64,000 bases of DNA from Ferranicluibacter rubi (GCF_011603255.1 NZ_JAANCM010000007.1:62001-126000), one strand, 5' to 3'. Positions 9,805-18,651 are shown, counted from the first letter of the stretch. Notes: generated by a model from the letters alone, not told the origin. Numbers and translations: made by a program.

Positions 9805-10430
9805 ATGGATATCAAGCAGCGTGCCAAAAAGTCGCCGCTTATCGAACATGCGGATTTTACCGACTATAAGGCCATCATTAAGCGCGCCAATAAACTGGCG
9901 CATCTCGCGGCCAAGACGCAGTTGTCAGAAAGCTGGTGCTCAACACGGCACGCGAGACGGTCGAGCGTTTCCACGCCGTTTGGGAGGCGGAGAAGGCCAA
10001 CCTGCCGATTGCAGGCAAGGTCCGCGAGATGATCGATGCGCACGCGCCGTCGATCGAGTTGTATCGAGAATGCACGTAGGCGAAAGAACAGGGCGCCATC
10101 CGAAGATGACGTGCTCGCAGGCTAGGCATTGATCCGTGAAAGGGTCGATGCTTCGCTTGCATATGCCGATAACGTCTTGTTCTGCGAGAAATGCAGTTCA
10201 TGTTCGATCTTGCTGGCGGCCCGGAAGACAAGCTCGCCCAGCAGCGCGCTCTGATCCAGGTCTTGCAGATCGAGGAGCGGCGTATGGTGACGGAAAATGC
10301 CGCCTTGCTGAAGCGCATCCTCGACGCCGAGGCGGAGGTCGAGCGGCAGAAGCGTCTTAATGCCTGCCTGATCACTGAGCGCGATCGCGCCATGAAGCCG
10401 ATGCCTCTCCCGCGCGGGCCAAAATCCTGA
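9805..10430 (+). pseudogene. Decayed small coiled-coil plasmid genes
   Basis: Several short coding-like pieces follow one another in different frames. The first begins at an ATG at 9805 (MDIKQRAKKSPLIEHADF) and loses its frame after about 40 codons. A second piece, in another frame, ends at 10079 with 'ARETVERFHAVWEAEKANLP' in it. A third, ending at 10430, contains 'LQIEERRMVTENAALLKRIL', a heptad-like coiled coil. No family is recognised. The pieces read as remnants of one or two helical proteins of an accessory replicon, broken by small indels. Confidence 0.5.
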
Positions 10431-10527
10431 TGTCGTCTGCGATTGCAGGTTGGTTACCGCGCTCGTCGAAGGACAATTGTCGTCCTATCTATTGCCCGCA
10501 ACATTCGTGCGCGGCATGATCTGCCGC

Positions 10528-11163
10528 ATGCTTGACCCCTTCGATCCAGACAGCTTCATCGTGCGCGCCGAGGTTCATATCCTCGGCATCGAGCCCATGA
10601 TCAGCCGCACGCTCGAACTGCCCATCATTCTCAACCTCGCTCAACTCCACGAGTTGCTGCAGGCCGCCTTTGGCTGGACTGACAGTCATTTGCATCAGTT
10701 CAATATCGGAGGCCTTATCTACGGGGCACCAGAGTACGATGAGGATGGTCTGTCCGACAGCCGGACCTTCGAGGCGACCGAGGTTAGGATGATCGACCTT
10801 CACTTTCCCTACGATCCCGAGGAAAACCCTCTCACGATCCTCTATGTATACGACTTTGGCGATAATTGGCGTCATCTGCTGCGCCTGGAGCGCGTCGCGC
10901 GCGAGGAGAATGCCAAATATCCTCGCTGTATCGCAGGTAAACGTTCCGGACCTCCCGAAGATGTTGGTGGGACTTCAGGCTATGCTGACTTCCTCGAAGC
11001 CTGGCTCGATCCTGACCACGAGGAACATAATGCCATGCGCCGGTGGGTGGGTCGCAAGTTTCACCCGGAGACCTGCAATCTCGATGACATCAACAAGGCG
11101 ATCGCCAAGGCCATGCGCGCATCAAAGGGCGGCTACCGGTTCCGTCGCGAAGCTCGTAATTGA
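10528..11163 (+). CDS. Plasmid pRiA4b ORF-3 family protein
   Basis: The 211-residue protein (from the ATG at 10528) matches the pRiA4b ORF-3/IS1096-associated family. Signatures are the N-terminal 'RTLELPIILNLAQLHELLQAAFGWTDSHLHQF', the central 'LYVYDFGDNWRHLLRLER' and 'PRCIAGKRSGPPEDVGGTSGY', and the C-terminal 'HPETCNLDDINKAI'. The molecular role of the family is not established; members often ride on plasmids and transposons. An in-frame upstream extension to 10450 has no family similarity, so I prefer the later ATG. Decayed genes lie on both sides, but this frame is intact. Confidence 0.85.
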   Translation: MLDPFDPDSFIVRAEVHILGIEPMISRTLELPIILNLAQLHELLQAAFGWTDSHLHQFNIGGLIYGAPEYDEDGLSDSRTFEATEVRMIDLHFPYDPEENPLTILYVYDFGDNWRHLLRLERVAREENAKYPRCIAGKRSGPPEDVGGTSGYADFLEAWLDPDHEEHNAMRRWVGRKFHPETCNLDDINKAIAKAMRASKGGYRFRREARN

Positions 11164-11271
11164 CAGACCCGAGAGGGTTTCGAAGCCAAAGATACAATCG
11201 AACTACCGCTCACAGCTGAAAAGTGCTTAGAATCAGTGTAATCCAGCCAAAAGGACACCTGACACAAAACC

Positions 11272-12480
11272 TAACCGCTCAACCCGGTCGACCAGTGGCG
11301 CGCGATCGAGCGGCTGGTCGCGCTCGGCTGGACCGAGGAGGCGATCGGCGTCGCCCTCGGCTTTCCTGCGCGCCAGATCCGCAAGCTCCGGCTTCTGGCT
11401 AACGTTCTACCTGCCATGCTCGACCAGATGGCCAAAGGCGACATGCCGGACGAGCGGCAGCTGCGTACGATCGCCGCAGCCTCGCGCGAGGAGCAGGTGG
11501 AGGTCTGGAAGAAGCACAAGCTAAAGAAGGGCGATCCGCAGGTGACCTGGTGGAGCGTCGCGCAGGGGCTGACGAAGACGCGCATGCTGGCGAAGGATGC
11601 GAGCTTCGACGACGCTGTCGCCAAGGCCTACGGCATCGTCTGGCAGGAGGACCTGTTCGCGCCCGCCGACCAGGACAGCCGTTACACCACCGATGTCGAG
11701 GCGTTTCTCGGGGTGCAGAACGAGTGGATGGCAAACCATCTGCCGAAGCGCGGCGCGATCGTGGAAACGACGCAGTGGGGCGAGGTGAAGCTGCCGCCCA
11801 AAGCCGAGCGCGTCTACGGCAAGCCTTCCAAGTCCGACCGCAGCGCTTGGTATCTCGACCGGGACGGCAAGGTCCAGTCGGGCTCGAGCGCGACGAGCTA
11901 TGGCGGCAAGCGCCTCGCGCGCCATGCGGTGCAGCTTGTCATTGAGGATGGCACGCTGGAATTCGATCCGGGTACGCTGCGCGTTGCGGCCCGCTAGATG
12001 CTGATCGATGTGCTCTTGGCTCGCGTGAACCAGACGAACAGCGGGATCGTCGCGCAAATCGCCCGCGAGGCGATCGGCGCGGCCACGTTCCTGCCGGACA
12101 TGGGCACCGAGGCCTTCCTATCGTGCCTGTCGGGTGGCGCGCTCGAAGGCTCCTGCAAGGACACGCCCGTCCTGCCGCGTGCCCGCGTCCGCGACACGCG
12201 TGCGGCTCTGGTGGAGCATTTCGGGGAGGCGCCGTTCGTCCACCCGTCCGCGCTCTTTGCTTCGGAGGCGGAGGCGCTTGCCGAATGGATGACGCGAAAC
12301 CGCGCATCGGAAGACGGGGAGGTCGATGTTGACGGCCTGCCGGACGATCCGGCCGAATTCGAGGGCGACGACGCGGCGAGCGACGAAGGTGCGGACGACG
12401 CCAGCATCGTCACCGACGACGAACAGGATGGCACGGCGGCATCCGACGTGGCCGAGGCCTTCCGCGAGGCCGCCGAGTAG
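11272..12480 (+). pseudogene. ParB-like plasmid protein, 5'-truncated and split by an in-frame TAG
   Basis: From about 11272 the frame reads 'VDQWRAIERLVALGWTEEAIGVALGFPARQIRKL', the helix-turn-helix part of a ParB/RepB-like nuclease-domain protein of the long alphaproteobacterial plasmid type. No start codon or ParB N-terminal domain precedes it, so the 5' part is missing. A TAG at 11995-11997 interrupts the same frame, and reading continues from 11998 ('MLIDVLLARVNQTNSGIVAQI') to 12480 with a very acidic C-terminus. The continuous frame on both sides of the stop suggests a single nonsense mutation. The two halves could in principle be made separately from internal starts (ATG at 11416 and 11998). 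Confidence 0.7.
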
Positions 12481-12516
12481 CCGCGCGTTTCCCTCTTCTT
12501 TTTTCCGAACGAATAC

Positions 12517-12543
12517 CCGCCGCCGGCCGCATGCCGGCGGCGG
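12517..12543. other. Strong GC-rich hairpin after the ParB remnant
   Basis: A perfect 11-bp inverted repeat (CCGCCGCCGGC, 12517-12527, and 12533-12543) with a 5-nt loop follows the ParB-like frame by 36 bp. A weak T-rich stretch follows on the plus strand. It probably ended the transcript of the original ParB operon. Confidence 0.55.
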
Positions 12544-12589
12544 TTCCGTTTCAAGTTCACGCGCATCGCGCCACACCAGGGAGGACCTC

Positions 12590-12959
12590 ATGTCCGCACA
12601 GCACATCCACGACCTCGCGCTACTCGGCGCGATCATCTGCTACGCCGACGGTACGGCAAGACCGCCGGTGCATCACAGGCGCAAGCTCGCACTCTGGGAG
12701 AACACCAACAATGCCGTGCATCTGATCCGCAAGCAGCCGGGAGGCCATCGCGGGATCGAGGGCGCGCATGGCCGCCGAGGGCGCGGTCGCGGCCTACGAG
12801 CAGATCGTCGGCGAGCGCTGGAAGCCCTTCGAGCGCCAGATCGAGAACGCCGGTGCAACCGTCGAGCGCAAGGCTGCCGATCTCCAGATGGCGGCGCTCG
12901 CCTCAGCCAACGCGGGTAGGGCTTCGGCCCCGCCAGTCCACTGGGCGCTCTCGCTCTGA
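12590..12959 (+). pseudogene. Two fused fragments of small plasmid-backbone genes
   Basis: An ATG at 12590, preceded by GGGAGG, opens 'MSAQHIHDLALLGAIICYADG' and continues 'RPPVHHRRKLALWENTNNAVHLIRK', which resembles the start of a conserved plasmid family of about 150-170 residues. After about 55 codons this similarity stops. In another frame, about 12745-12959, a tail-like sequence follows: 'AYEQIVGERWKPFERQIENA' and 'GATVERKAADLQMAALASANAG'. I read this as a deletion that joined the head of one backbone gene to the tail of another. Confidence 0.5.
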
Positions 12960-12988
12960 CAAAGCCCGCACTCTCCAGCACTCTTGGC

Positions 12989-13032
12989 AATGTAGACGCA
13001 ATCATCTACATTTAGTTTTAGCTGATCTACAT
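12989..13032 (+). promoter_or_regulatory. Predicted VapB operator upstream of vapBC
   Basis: A perfect inverted repeat AATGTAGA (12989-12996) and TCTACATT (13005-13012) is separated by 8 bp. The half site ATCTACAT recurs at 13004-13011 and 13025-13032, two helical turns apart. The array ends 11 bp before the vapB start, where an autorepressing VapB/VapBC complex would be expected to bind. Confidence 0.75.
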
Positions 13033-13042
13033 AGAGGGCCTC

Positions 13043-13288
13043 ATGCCGATCAACGTCAACAATCCGGAGGCCGATGCGCTCACGCGCAAGTTCGCGCAGA
13101 TGGCAGGCCTCAGCATCACCGAGGCGATCGTCATCGCCATGAAGGAAGCGATCGAGCGCCGCCGCAACAGCGAGACGGCGCTTCAGACGGCCGCGCGGCT
13201 GCGTGAGAAGCACGGTGTCGCGCTGACGGAGGAGGCACGCAAGCCGCTCGACGGCCAAATCTTCGACGAGATGTGGGAGGACCGCTGA
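13043..13288 (+). CDS. vapB: VapB-type antitoxin
   Basis: The 81-residue protein has the N-terminal ribbon-helix-helix/PSK-type fold ('MPINVNNPEADALTRKFAQMAGLSITEAIVIAMKEAIERR'). Its C-terminal tail, 'LTEEARKPLDGQIFDEMWED', is the part that normally inserts in the toxin's active site. It should neutralise the VapC toxin and repress its own promoter through the repeats just upstream. The stop overlaps the toxin's start (TGATG). It is intact although most genes around it are broken. Confidence 0.9.
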   Translation: MPINVNNPEADALTRKFAQMAGLSITEAIVIAMKEAIERRRNSETALQTAARLREKHGVALTEEARKPLDGQIFDEMWEDR

Positions 13289-13692
13289 TGTATGTCGACG
13301 CCTGCGCGATCATCGCGCTTCTGTCCGACGAGCCCGAGGCGGAGCGGGTGTCCACATCGCTGGCAGGCGCCTCCAAGCGCATCACCTCACCGGTCGCCAT
13401 TCTCGAGTCCGTTCTCGGCCTCGCTCGGCCGGACAAGTTCGGGCTGAGCGTCGAGGCGGTGGAGCCGATCGTTCTTGAGTTCTTGGAGGCGCGCGGAATC
13501 GAGATCCGGGATCTGCCGCCGGCCAAACAAACGGTCGCCCTGTCGCTTTCAGCGGCGCAGCGCTATCGCGCCGGGCGGCATGGTCTCAATCTCGGCGACT
13601 GCCTGCACTATGCCTGCGCCAAATACTATCGCGTGCCAATCCTGGCGACGGCCGACGAGTTCAGAAAGACCGATCTGGACGTCGTGCCGTAG
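13288..13692 (+). CDS. vapC: VapC-type PIN-domain toxin ribonuclease
   Basis: The 134-residue PIN-domain protein shows the expected acidic residues: D4 (MYVDACAI), E40 (AILE), D104 (NLGDCLHY) and D123 (ATADEF). VapC toxins cleave tRNA or rRNA when the labile antitoxin is lost. The start used is the ATG at 13288 that overlaps the vapB stop. An in-frame ATG at 13273 inside vapB is less likely. With intact catalytic residues and operator, the module is probably functional and would help keep this decaying segment in the genome. Confidence 0.92.
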   Translation: MYVDACAIIALLSDEPEAERVSTSLAGASKRITSPVAILESVLGLARPDKFGLSVEAVEPIVLEFLEARGIEIRDLPPAKQTVALSLSAAQRYRAGRHGLNLGDCLHYACAKYYRVPILATADEFRKTDLDVVP

Positions 13693-13910
13693 GCTGCAAC
13701 CCAGATATCCTTGCGCTCTGCGGCTCACAGGCTTTCGTCAGAGGCGCTGATCGGGACGTTGACAGGCTCTTGACGCGACCCGCGCGCTCCGCATCCTCTT
13801 CCAGCGGGGCACGGCACGCTCCTGCAAGACGGATGGGAGCAAACGCATCCACGGTTTTCCTACCGGCAGGTCCACCGCCGGGGCGGGGCCTCACACCTCC
13901 GACTCCTTAC

Positions 13911-14771
13911 TTGCGCGTTCTCAGCCTCGGCGCTGGCGTGCAATCGACGACGCTGGCGCTGATGGCGGCCAGTGGCGAGATCGGGCCAATGCCCGACTGC
14001 GCCATCTCGTCGATACCGGCTGGGAGCCGCGAACGGACTAAGACCATCTCGCCTGCTGGTGTCGCCGAACGTCCTGCCGTTCCCGGTCCATATCGTCTCG
14101 GCCGGGAACATCCGCGACAGCCTCATGGAGGCCGCAAGCGGAGAAGGCTGGGCGTCGATCCCGGCTTTCACGAAGATCGTGACGCCTGCATGAACCGAGG
14201 TGCCCATCCTCGACGAGGACGAGGACGGCGACCTGGTCGAGGTTTCCACACGGGCACGCCAACGGGAACGATCTCTATCTGCATGATCCGCCGCCAAGGC
14301 GCGGGCGACGTCAAGATTGTGCCGATCCGCATGAAGGTCCGCGAGCTTGCGGGCCTGACACGCCAGCGCTCGTCCCAGCATCCCGTCGTCGAGCAATGGC
14401 TCGGAATTTCGCTGGACGAGGTCGTACCATGAAACCTGCGCGCGAGGCGTGGCAGGTCGATTGATGCCGCTGATCGAGCGGCATATGACCCGGCACGATT
14501 GCCTGCGCCGGCTCAACCGGCACGGCTATCCCCCTCCACCGAAGAGCGCCTGCATCGGCTGCCCGTTTGATTTCGAAGCCGTATGGCGGACGATGCGCGA
14601 CGAGGATCCCGAAGTCTGGTGCGATGCTGTCGCGGTCGATCGGGCGATCCGCACCGGCTTGCGCGGTCTCCGGGGCGAGGTCTGCCTCCACCGTTCGGAG
14701 GCTCCTCTCGACGAGGCCGACCTGTCGACCGCCGCACCTTTCGGGCTGAACCTTGCAGGGCGCGCGCCACC
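13911..14771 (+). pseudogene. Frameshifted PAPS-reductase-like (adenine nucleotide alpha-hydrolase fold) plasmid gene
   Basis: The beginning, 'LRVLSLGAGVQSTTLALMAAS', carries the PP-loop (SGxGxQS-type) of phosphoadenosine-phosphosulfate-reductase-like proteins. It breaks near 14015. 'VSPNVLPFPVHIVSAGNIRDSLMEA' continues in another frame to about 14193. 'DVKIVPIRMKVRELAGLTRQRS' follows in a further frame. 'RHDCLRRLNRHG' and 'PPPKSACIGCPFDFEAVWRTM' (about 14480-14600) and 'LDEADLST' complete the homologous order. At least three frame changes exist. Such genes sit beside DUF736 on alphaproteobacterial plasmids; the enzymatic role is unknown and should not be read as sulfate assimilation. Confidence 0.75.
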
Positions 14772-14973
14772 GTCGGCCTCGTTCGCAGTTAGCCGATGTC
14801 GAGGTGGGAAACTTGAGTTCCCGGCAAGGTTGCTTGCCATGTTGCGCGTTCGAGGGGTTTCGGGGGAGCGTTGCTCTCGCCTGCCATTGTCCGAAGGGGC
14901 GGTGTCGACGGTACGTTCAACGGAATCGAGTTCGGCAGTCGTGCAGCGGTAGCAAGAGCCTGCATCAATGGCG

Positions 14974-15654
14974 GTGTCCCCGCTGGTTGTGCTTCAAACA
15001 GTCGATGATAGACACACCTCGGTCGGGATCCTTCTGCGTTGATGATCGGTGCGCCCCGGCACGTCCTCGATGTATGGGTGTGACCGCAGGACGACTGCGT
15101 CTCGATCGCCTGACCGCAACGGCCTTCTGCGACTTTCTTCCCCTGCTCGCTACGCTCGCATTCCTCGCGATCCAAGAAAGCCGCTCTCGGCCGTCCTGCA
15201 TTCCATTTCGGTCCCTTCGGGATGCGGTGGCGATCGCCAGCGGTCTTTGACACCCCATCGAGGTCGCGCAGGGGCGCGGCCCGAGCAAACCGAAAGGATC
15301 ACGATCATGGCTGTCATCGGCGAATTCACCACCAGCGGCAACACCATCCTGGGTACGGTCCGCACCCTCACCGTCGGCTACAAGGCCCGTCTCAACCCCA
15401 TCGACCGCACCTCGCGGGACGCGCCCGATTTCCGGATCATGAGCGGCATGGCCGAGGTGGGCGCCGCCTGGAAGGCCACGTCGAGCGACGGCGAGCCCTA
15501 CATCTCGGTCAAGCTGGACGACCCGAGCTTCCCGTCCCCGATCACCGCGGCTCTCTGGCCGAGTGAAACCGACGGCGACTACGCCCTCGTCTGGTCCCGC
15601 CAGAAGCGCGACGCCTGACAGCGCAGAGGCCTCGCCCCCAAAGGGCGGGGCCAC
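14974..15654 (+). repeat. 681-bp direct repeat, copy 1 (contains DUF736 gene)
   Basis: This segment recurs at 19792-20472 in the same orientation with an offset of 4818 bp. By eye I found two differences: position 14981 (C versus T) and 15380 (A versus T, Tyr versus Phe in DUF736). It includes about 330 bp of noncoding leader, the DUF736 gene and its terminator hairpin. The sequence outside both ends differs between copies. Homologous recombination between the copies would excise a 4818-bp circle carrying two regulator-cargo modules. Confidence 0.93.
15307..15618 (+). CDS. DUF736 family protein, copy 1
   Basis: The 103-residue protein (ATG 15307, ribosome-binding site AAAGGA at 15292-15297) has the DUF736 pattern: 'IGEFTTSGNTILGTVRTLTVGYKARL', 'DFRIMSG', 'GAAWKATSSDGEPYISVKLDDPSFPSPITAAL' and 'YALVWSR'. 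The family is common on rhizobial and other alphaproteobacterial plasmids; its function is not established. This copy differs from the second only by Tyr for Phe at residue 25. The long conserved noncoding leader upstream is part of the repeated unit. Confidence 0.9.
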   Translation: MAVIGEFTTSGNTILGTVRTLTVGYKARLNPIDRTSRDAPDFRIMSGMAEVGAAWKATSSDGEPYISVKLDDPSFPSPITAALWPSETDGDYALVWSRQKRDA

Positions 15655-15661
15655 TTTCTTT
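15628..15661 (+). terminator. Terminator of DUF736 copy 1
   Basis: The stem GGCCTCGCCC (15628-15637) pairs with GGGCGGGGCC (15643-15652), with one G-T wobble and a 5-nt loop. It is followed by ACTTTCTTTC, a modest T-rich run, 10 bp after the DUF736 stop. The hairpin is shared by copy 2. Confidence 0.7.
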
Positions 15662-15730
15662 CAGACACCGGATTGCCGGCGCCCGTGACCCGAGCGCGTG
15701 GTGCAGACAGGCAGAAAGAGGCGAAAAGGC

Positions 15731-16603
15731 TCAGGCGCGACCAGAAACGCTCTGTCGAAAAGCTGACGGCGTGGTGCCGGTCATCGTTTTGAACACCCGG
15801 GTCAGGTGGCTTTGGCTGCTGAAGCCGCAGGCCGCAGCGATCCGGGCGATCGGCTCGGTTCCTGTTAGAAGTGTCTTGGCATGGGCGAGACGCCTGTGAA
15901 GGACCCAGCTATGTGGCGAGACACCGCAACTGACACGGAACATGCGCTGCAGGTGGAATTCACTAAGGCCGGCGATGGAGGCAAGATCCGGCAAGGTGAT
16001 CTGTGTGTCGAGATGCGCCTCGATGTAGTCGGTGACGCGCCGGCGCACAGCAGGGGCCAAGCCGCTTTTGACGGATATGGGCCGGGTTCCGCCATAACGC
16101 GAATCGACAAAAAAGCTGGCGAGGGCGGTTGCGATGGCCTCGTCGGCCAGCAGCGTGTCGCCGGACCTCGCCGCATGGGCGACGCGGCGCAGCGCTCCGC
16201 CAAGTGTCGGCGCGTGGTCGAAGGTCGCCTCTGGCACCACCATCAGGCGGCAGTCGCGATCGAAAGTTTCGGCAAAAAACCGCCGCATCTCCTTATCCGG
16301 CATGTAAACGTGGACGAATGTGAAGACGTCCGTAATGTCCCATTCCGAAGAGGCGCCTTGCGGCATGACACAAAACGCACCCGACCAGCCGTTAACATCG
16401 GCTCTGTCGATACGACGGGTACCGGATCCACCTTCGAGATACAGGCTGAACGTATGGCCGCCCGGCCTCTCGTAGCACATCCGGTCATGGGCGTTGCGCC
16501 AGATGACCGCCGACTTGCCAAGTCCGAGATCCAGCGCATCGGTGGCATGCGCACAAGGCGAGGCCGAAAGAAAGCTGAAGACGGATGGGTTGATGACGGA
16601 CAT
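15731..16603 (-). CDS. AraC-family transcriptional regulator, probably of the divergent exporter gene
   Basis: The 290-residue protein has an N-terminal cupin-like sensing domain and a C-terminal AraC helix-turn-helix pair. The latter is visible in 'ITLPDLASIAGLSEFHLQRMFRVSCGVSPHSWVLHRRL' and 'IARIAAACGFSSQSHLTRVFKTMTGTTPSAFRQ'. It is transcribed away from the EamA transporter gene with a 160-bp shared promoter region, so it most likely controls that gene. The pair forms the first cargo module between the DUF736 repeats. It differs from the other AraC regulators in this window in its N-terminal domain. Confidence 0.9.
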   Translation of the reverse strand: MSVINPSVFSFLSASPCAHATDALDLGLGKSAVIWRNAHDRMCYERPGGHTFSLYLEGGSGTRRIDRADVNGWSGAFCVMPQGASSEWDITDVFTFVHVYMPDKEMRRFFAETFDRDCRLMVVPEATFDHAPTLGGALRRVAHAARSGDTLLADEAIATALASFFVDSRYGGTRPISVKSGLAPAVRRRVTDYIEAHLDTQITLPDLASIAGLSEFHLQRMFRVSCGVSPHSWVLHRRLAHAKTLLTGTEPIARIAAACGFSSQSHLTRVFKTMTGTTPSAFRQSVSGRA

Positions 16604-16763
16604 GAAGGAACTCTTTGCGAAACGAGCCCCATCCTATCTCAGAGTGCCGTGCATGCCAGCATAGAGGTAGACGTCGGCGCTGCGGGAATCCATTTTACCG
16701 CAAGAATCTGCAATAAGGACCACTGTTTCCCTCGTATTCGTCGATCATCACAGCGAGGGAGTC

Positions 16764-17675
16764 ATGGTCAATATCATTCTGTTCGTCTCGACCGTCATAA
16801 TTTGGGGCACGACGTGGATCGCCATAGCCATGCAGGTCGGGCCGGTGCCCGTGCTGGTTTCGGTGTTTTACCGCTTTGCCACGGCCGCCTTCATTTTCCT
16901 TGTCGTGCTCGGCGTGCTGGGCAAGCTCAAGGTTCCTGCTGCCCGGCACCAGCCATTCATCCTTGCCCAGGCCCTCTGCCTGTTCAGCTGCAACTTTATC
17001 TGCTTCTACAATGCTGCCAGCTATGTGCCGTCGGGGCTGATCTCGGTGATCTTTTCACTGGCGACGATCTACAACGCCATCAATGCCCGGCTGTTCTTCG
17101 GCGATCGGATCACGGCGCGCACGGTGCTGGCGGCAGCGCTCGGCGCCTCAGGGCTACTTATGCTGTTTGGCCCGGATATCCTCGTGCACTTCGATATCGA
17201 TACCTGGAAGGGCGTTGGCCTGTCGGCGCTCGGGACGCTGCTTTTTTCGCTGGGAAACATGGTCTCACGCCGCAACAGTGCCGCCGGGATCGCGCCGGCC
17301 ACGGCCAACGCCTGGGGCATGACCTACGGCGCCCTCCTTCTTCTGATTCTCATTACGATCACCGGCACGCCGGTTATCGCGCCGCCCGACGCCCGGTATC
17401 TGATGGCGATGCTCTATCTCGCCGCGGTCGGCTCGGTCGTCGGCTTTACCACCTACCTGATGCTGGTTTCGCGCGTCGGCTCATCGCGGGCAGCTTATAC
17501 GACGGTGCTCTTTCCGGTCGTCGCCTTGTCGCTCTCGACCCTCTATGAGGGCTATCACTGGACCCCGCTCGCGATCATCGGCCTCGTCCTGACACTTGCC
17601 GGCAATGTGGTGATCTTCGCGCGCCCGACGACGCGGTCGGCAGTGCCAGCCCCGGCAAGCGCGTCATCGCATTGA
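16764..17675 (+). CDS. EamA/DMT-superfamily transporter
   Basis: The 303-residue protein consists almost entirely of hydrophobic helices, about ten, arranged as two EamA repeats. It starts 'MVNIILFVSTVIIWGTTWIAI', with the typical first helix and W-G-(T/S)-x-W pattern of the drug/metabolite transporter superfamily. Members usually export amino acids or other metabolites. The substrate cannot be told from sequence. It is divergent from an AraC regulator that is its likely controller. The ribosome-binding site is GCGAGGGAG just before the ATG. Confidence 0.9.
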   Translation: MVNIILFVSTVIIWGTTWIAIAMQVGPVPVLVSVFYRFATAAFIFLVVLGVLGKLKVPAARHQPFILAQALCLFSCNFICFYNAASYVPSGLISVIFSLATIYNAINARLFFGDRITARTVLAAALGASGLLMLFGPDILVHFDIDTWKGVGLSALGTLLFSLGNMVSRRNSAAGIAPATANAWGMTYGALLLLILITITGTPVIAPPDARYLMAMLYLAAVGSVVGFTTYLMLVSRVGSSRAAYTTVLFPVVALSLSTLYEGYHWTPLAIIGLVLTLAGNVVIFARPTTRSAVPAPASASSH

Positions 17676-17771
17676 AATCGACCGTTCGCGCCCAACCTCG
17701 AGCCAAAGAAGCGCCTTCTGTTGCGCAGCTTGTAGAGCGGGGCGCAAACGGACGCCGAACCGAACTTCTTT

Positions 17772-17945
17772 ATCCTTGATAGAGCGAGCGGCTGGGTGTG
17801 TCGGCGTCGCGTCTCAAGGGTGCATGATTTGCCCGATGCGGCTCTCGCACGTCGCCGAACCTTCCAACCCGTGAAGGAGCTTACCACAGCCTACGACATC
17901 CTCCTGAATGCCGCAGACCTGCTGATCGAGCTCATCCTTTCGCGG
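17772..17945 (+). pseudogene. Decayed paralogue of the 45-aa gene at 21039
   Basis: Two blocks match the area before and including the small gene at 21039. GATAGAGCG...TCGGCGTCGCG(T/C)CTCAAG is shared with about 20870-20908. GAAGGAGCTT (17873-17882) is followed by a frame reading 'TAYDILLNAADLLIELIL', against 'MTYNIFLDIAELRAELAS' in the intact gene. The start ATG has become ACA and similarity fades after about 20 codons. So the DUF736-to-small-gene order occurs twice in tandem, and only the second is intact. Confidence 0.6.
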
Positions 17946-18609
17946 ATGTAGCAGAGAGAAGCGCTTCTCGCTCTCGTCGCGAACCGGACATGCGAGCCTT
18001 GGCAGCCGCCAGCACGGAGGGCGAGGCCGTTTCGGGGAGGCCCGAGCCGAAGGGCGGTTCCGGCGCGTACTCCAACGAGAGCTGAATCGTCTCGGCTTCC
18101 TCGCGCCCCAGAAGCTCTGCAACGACGGCAAGGCCGAAGTCGATCCCCGAGGTCACGCCGCCTGCCGTGATGAGCGATCCGTCCCGGACGACCCGCTCCT
18201 TGACGGGCATCGCCCCGAAGCCCTCGAGAAAGTCGTGCGCGTTCCAGTGCGTGGTGGCACGACGACCCTCGAGAAGACCGGCGCGCCCGAGGACGAGCGA
18301 ACCCGTGCAGACTGACGTCACGAAGCGCGCCTTGGCCGCCTTGTCCCGCACGAAGGTCAACGTCTCGTCGTCGGTGAGGAGCGCGTTGACGCCTGCGCCG
18401 CCGGGCACGCAGAGGACGTCGAAGTCTGGCGCATCGGCAAAACGCATGTCGGGCTGCAGCCAGAGACCGGTCGAGGCTCTCACGGGTTCGAGATCCTTCC
18501 ACACGAGATGGACCTTCGCGTCCCGCGCAGAGGCGAAGACCTCATAAGGACCGGTCAGGTCCAACTGTTGGACGGCGGGAAAGCAGAGAATTCCGAAGTG
18601 ATGCGTCAT
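17932..18609 (-). CDS. DJ-1/PfpI-family protein, isonitrile-hydratase-like
   Basis: The 225-residue protein has the DJ-1/PfpI fold, with E23 in 'LTGPYEVFASA' and the nucleophilic-elbow cysteine C101 in 'FVTSVCTGSLVLGRAGLL'. These features fit the isonitrile hydratase (InhA)-like branch better than stress chaperones or proteases. The 'WNAHDFLEGFG' segment and 'GGVTSGIDFGLAVVAELLG' are also family features. It is divergently transcribed from a GlxA-type regulator across a 74-bp gap containing an inverted repeat. Actual substrate is unknown. Confidence 0.88.
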   Translation of the reverse strand: MTHHFGILCFPAVQQLDLTGPYEVFASARDAKVHLVWKDLEPVRASTGLWLQPDMRFADAPDFDVLCVPGGAGVNALLTDDETLTFVRDKAAKARFVTSVCTGSLVLGRAGLLEGRRATTHWNAHDFLEGFGAMPVKERVVRDGSLITAGGVTSGIDFGLAVVAELLGREEAETIQLSLEYAPEPPFGSGLPETASPSVLAAAKARMSGSRREREALLSATSAKG

Positions 18610-18651
18610 AAGCTCATTCCTTTCTTGACGGGACGAGCTTACCGCAGCAAG

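Noticed and set aside
13911-14771. A functional PAPS reductase linked to the sulfur region
   Set aside because: The gene is broken in several frames and belongs to a plasmid-backbone family beside DUF736, not to sulfate assimilation.
15881-17548. 555-codon plus-strand frame across the AraC gene and into the EamA gene
   Set aside because: It is antisense to the AraC regulator and then out of frame with EamA; no family signature.
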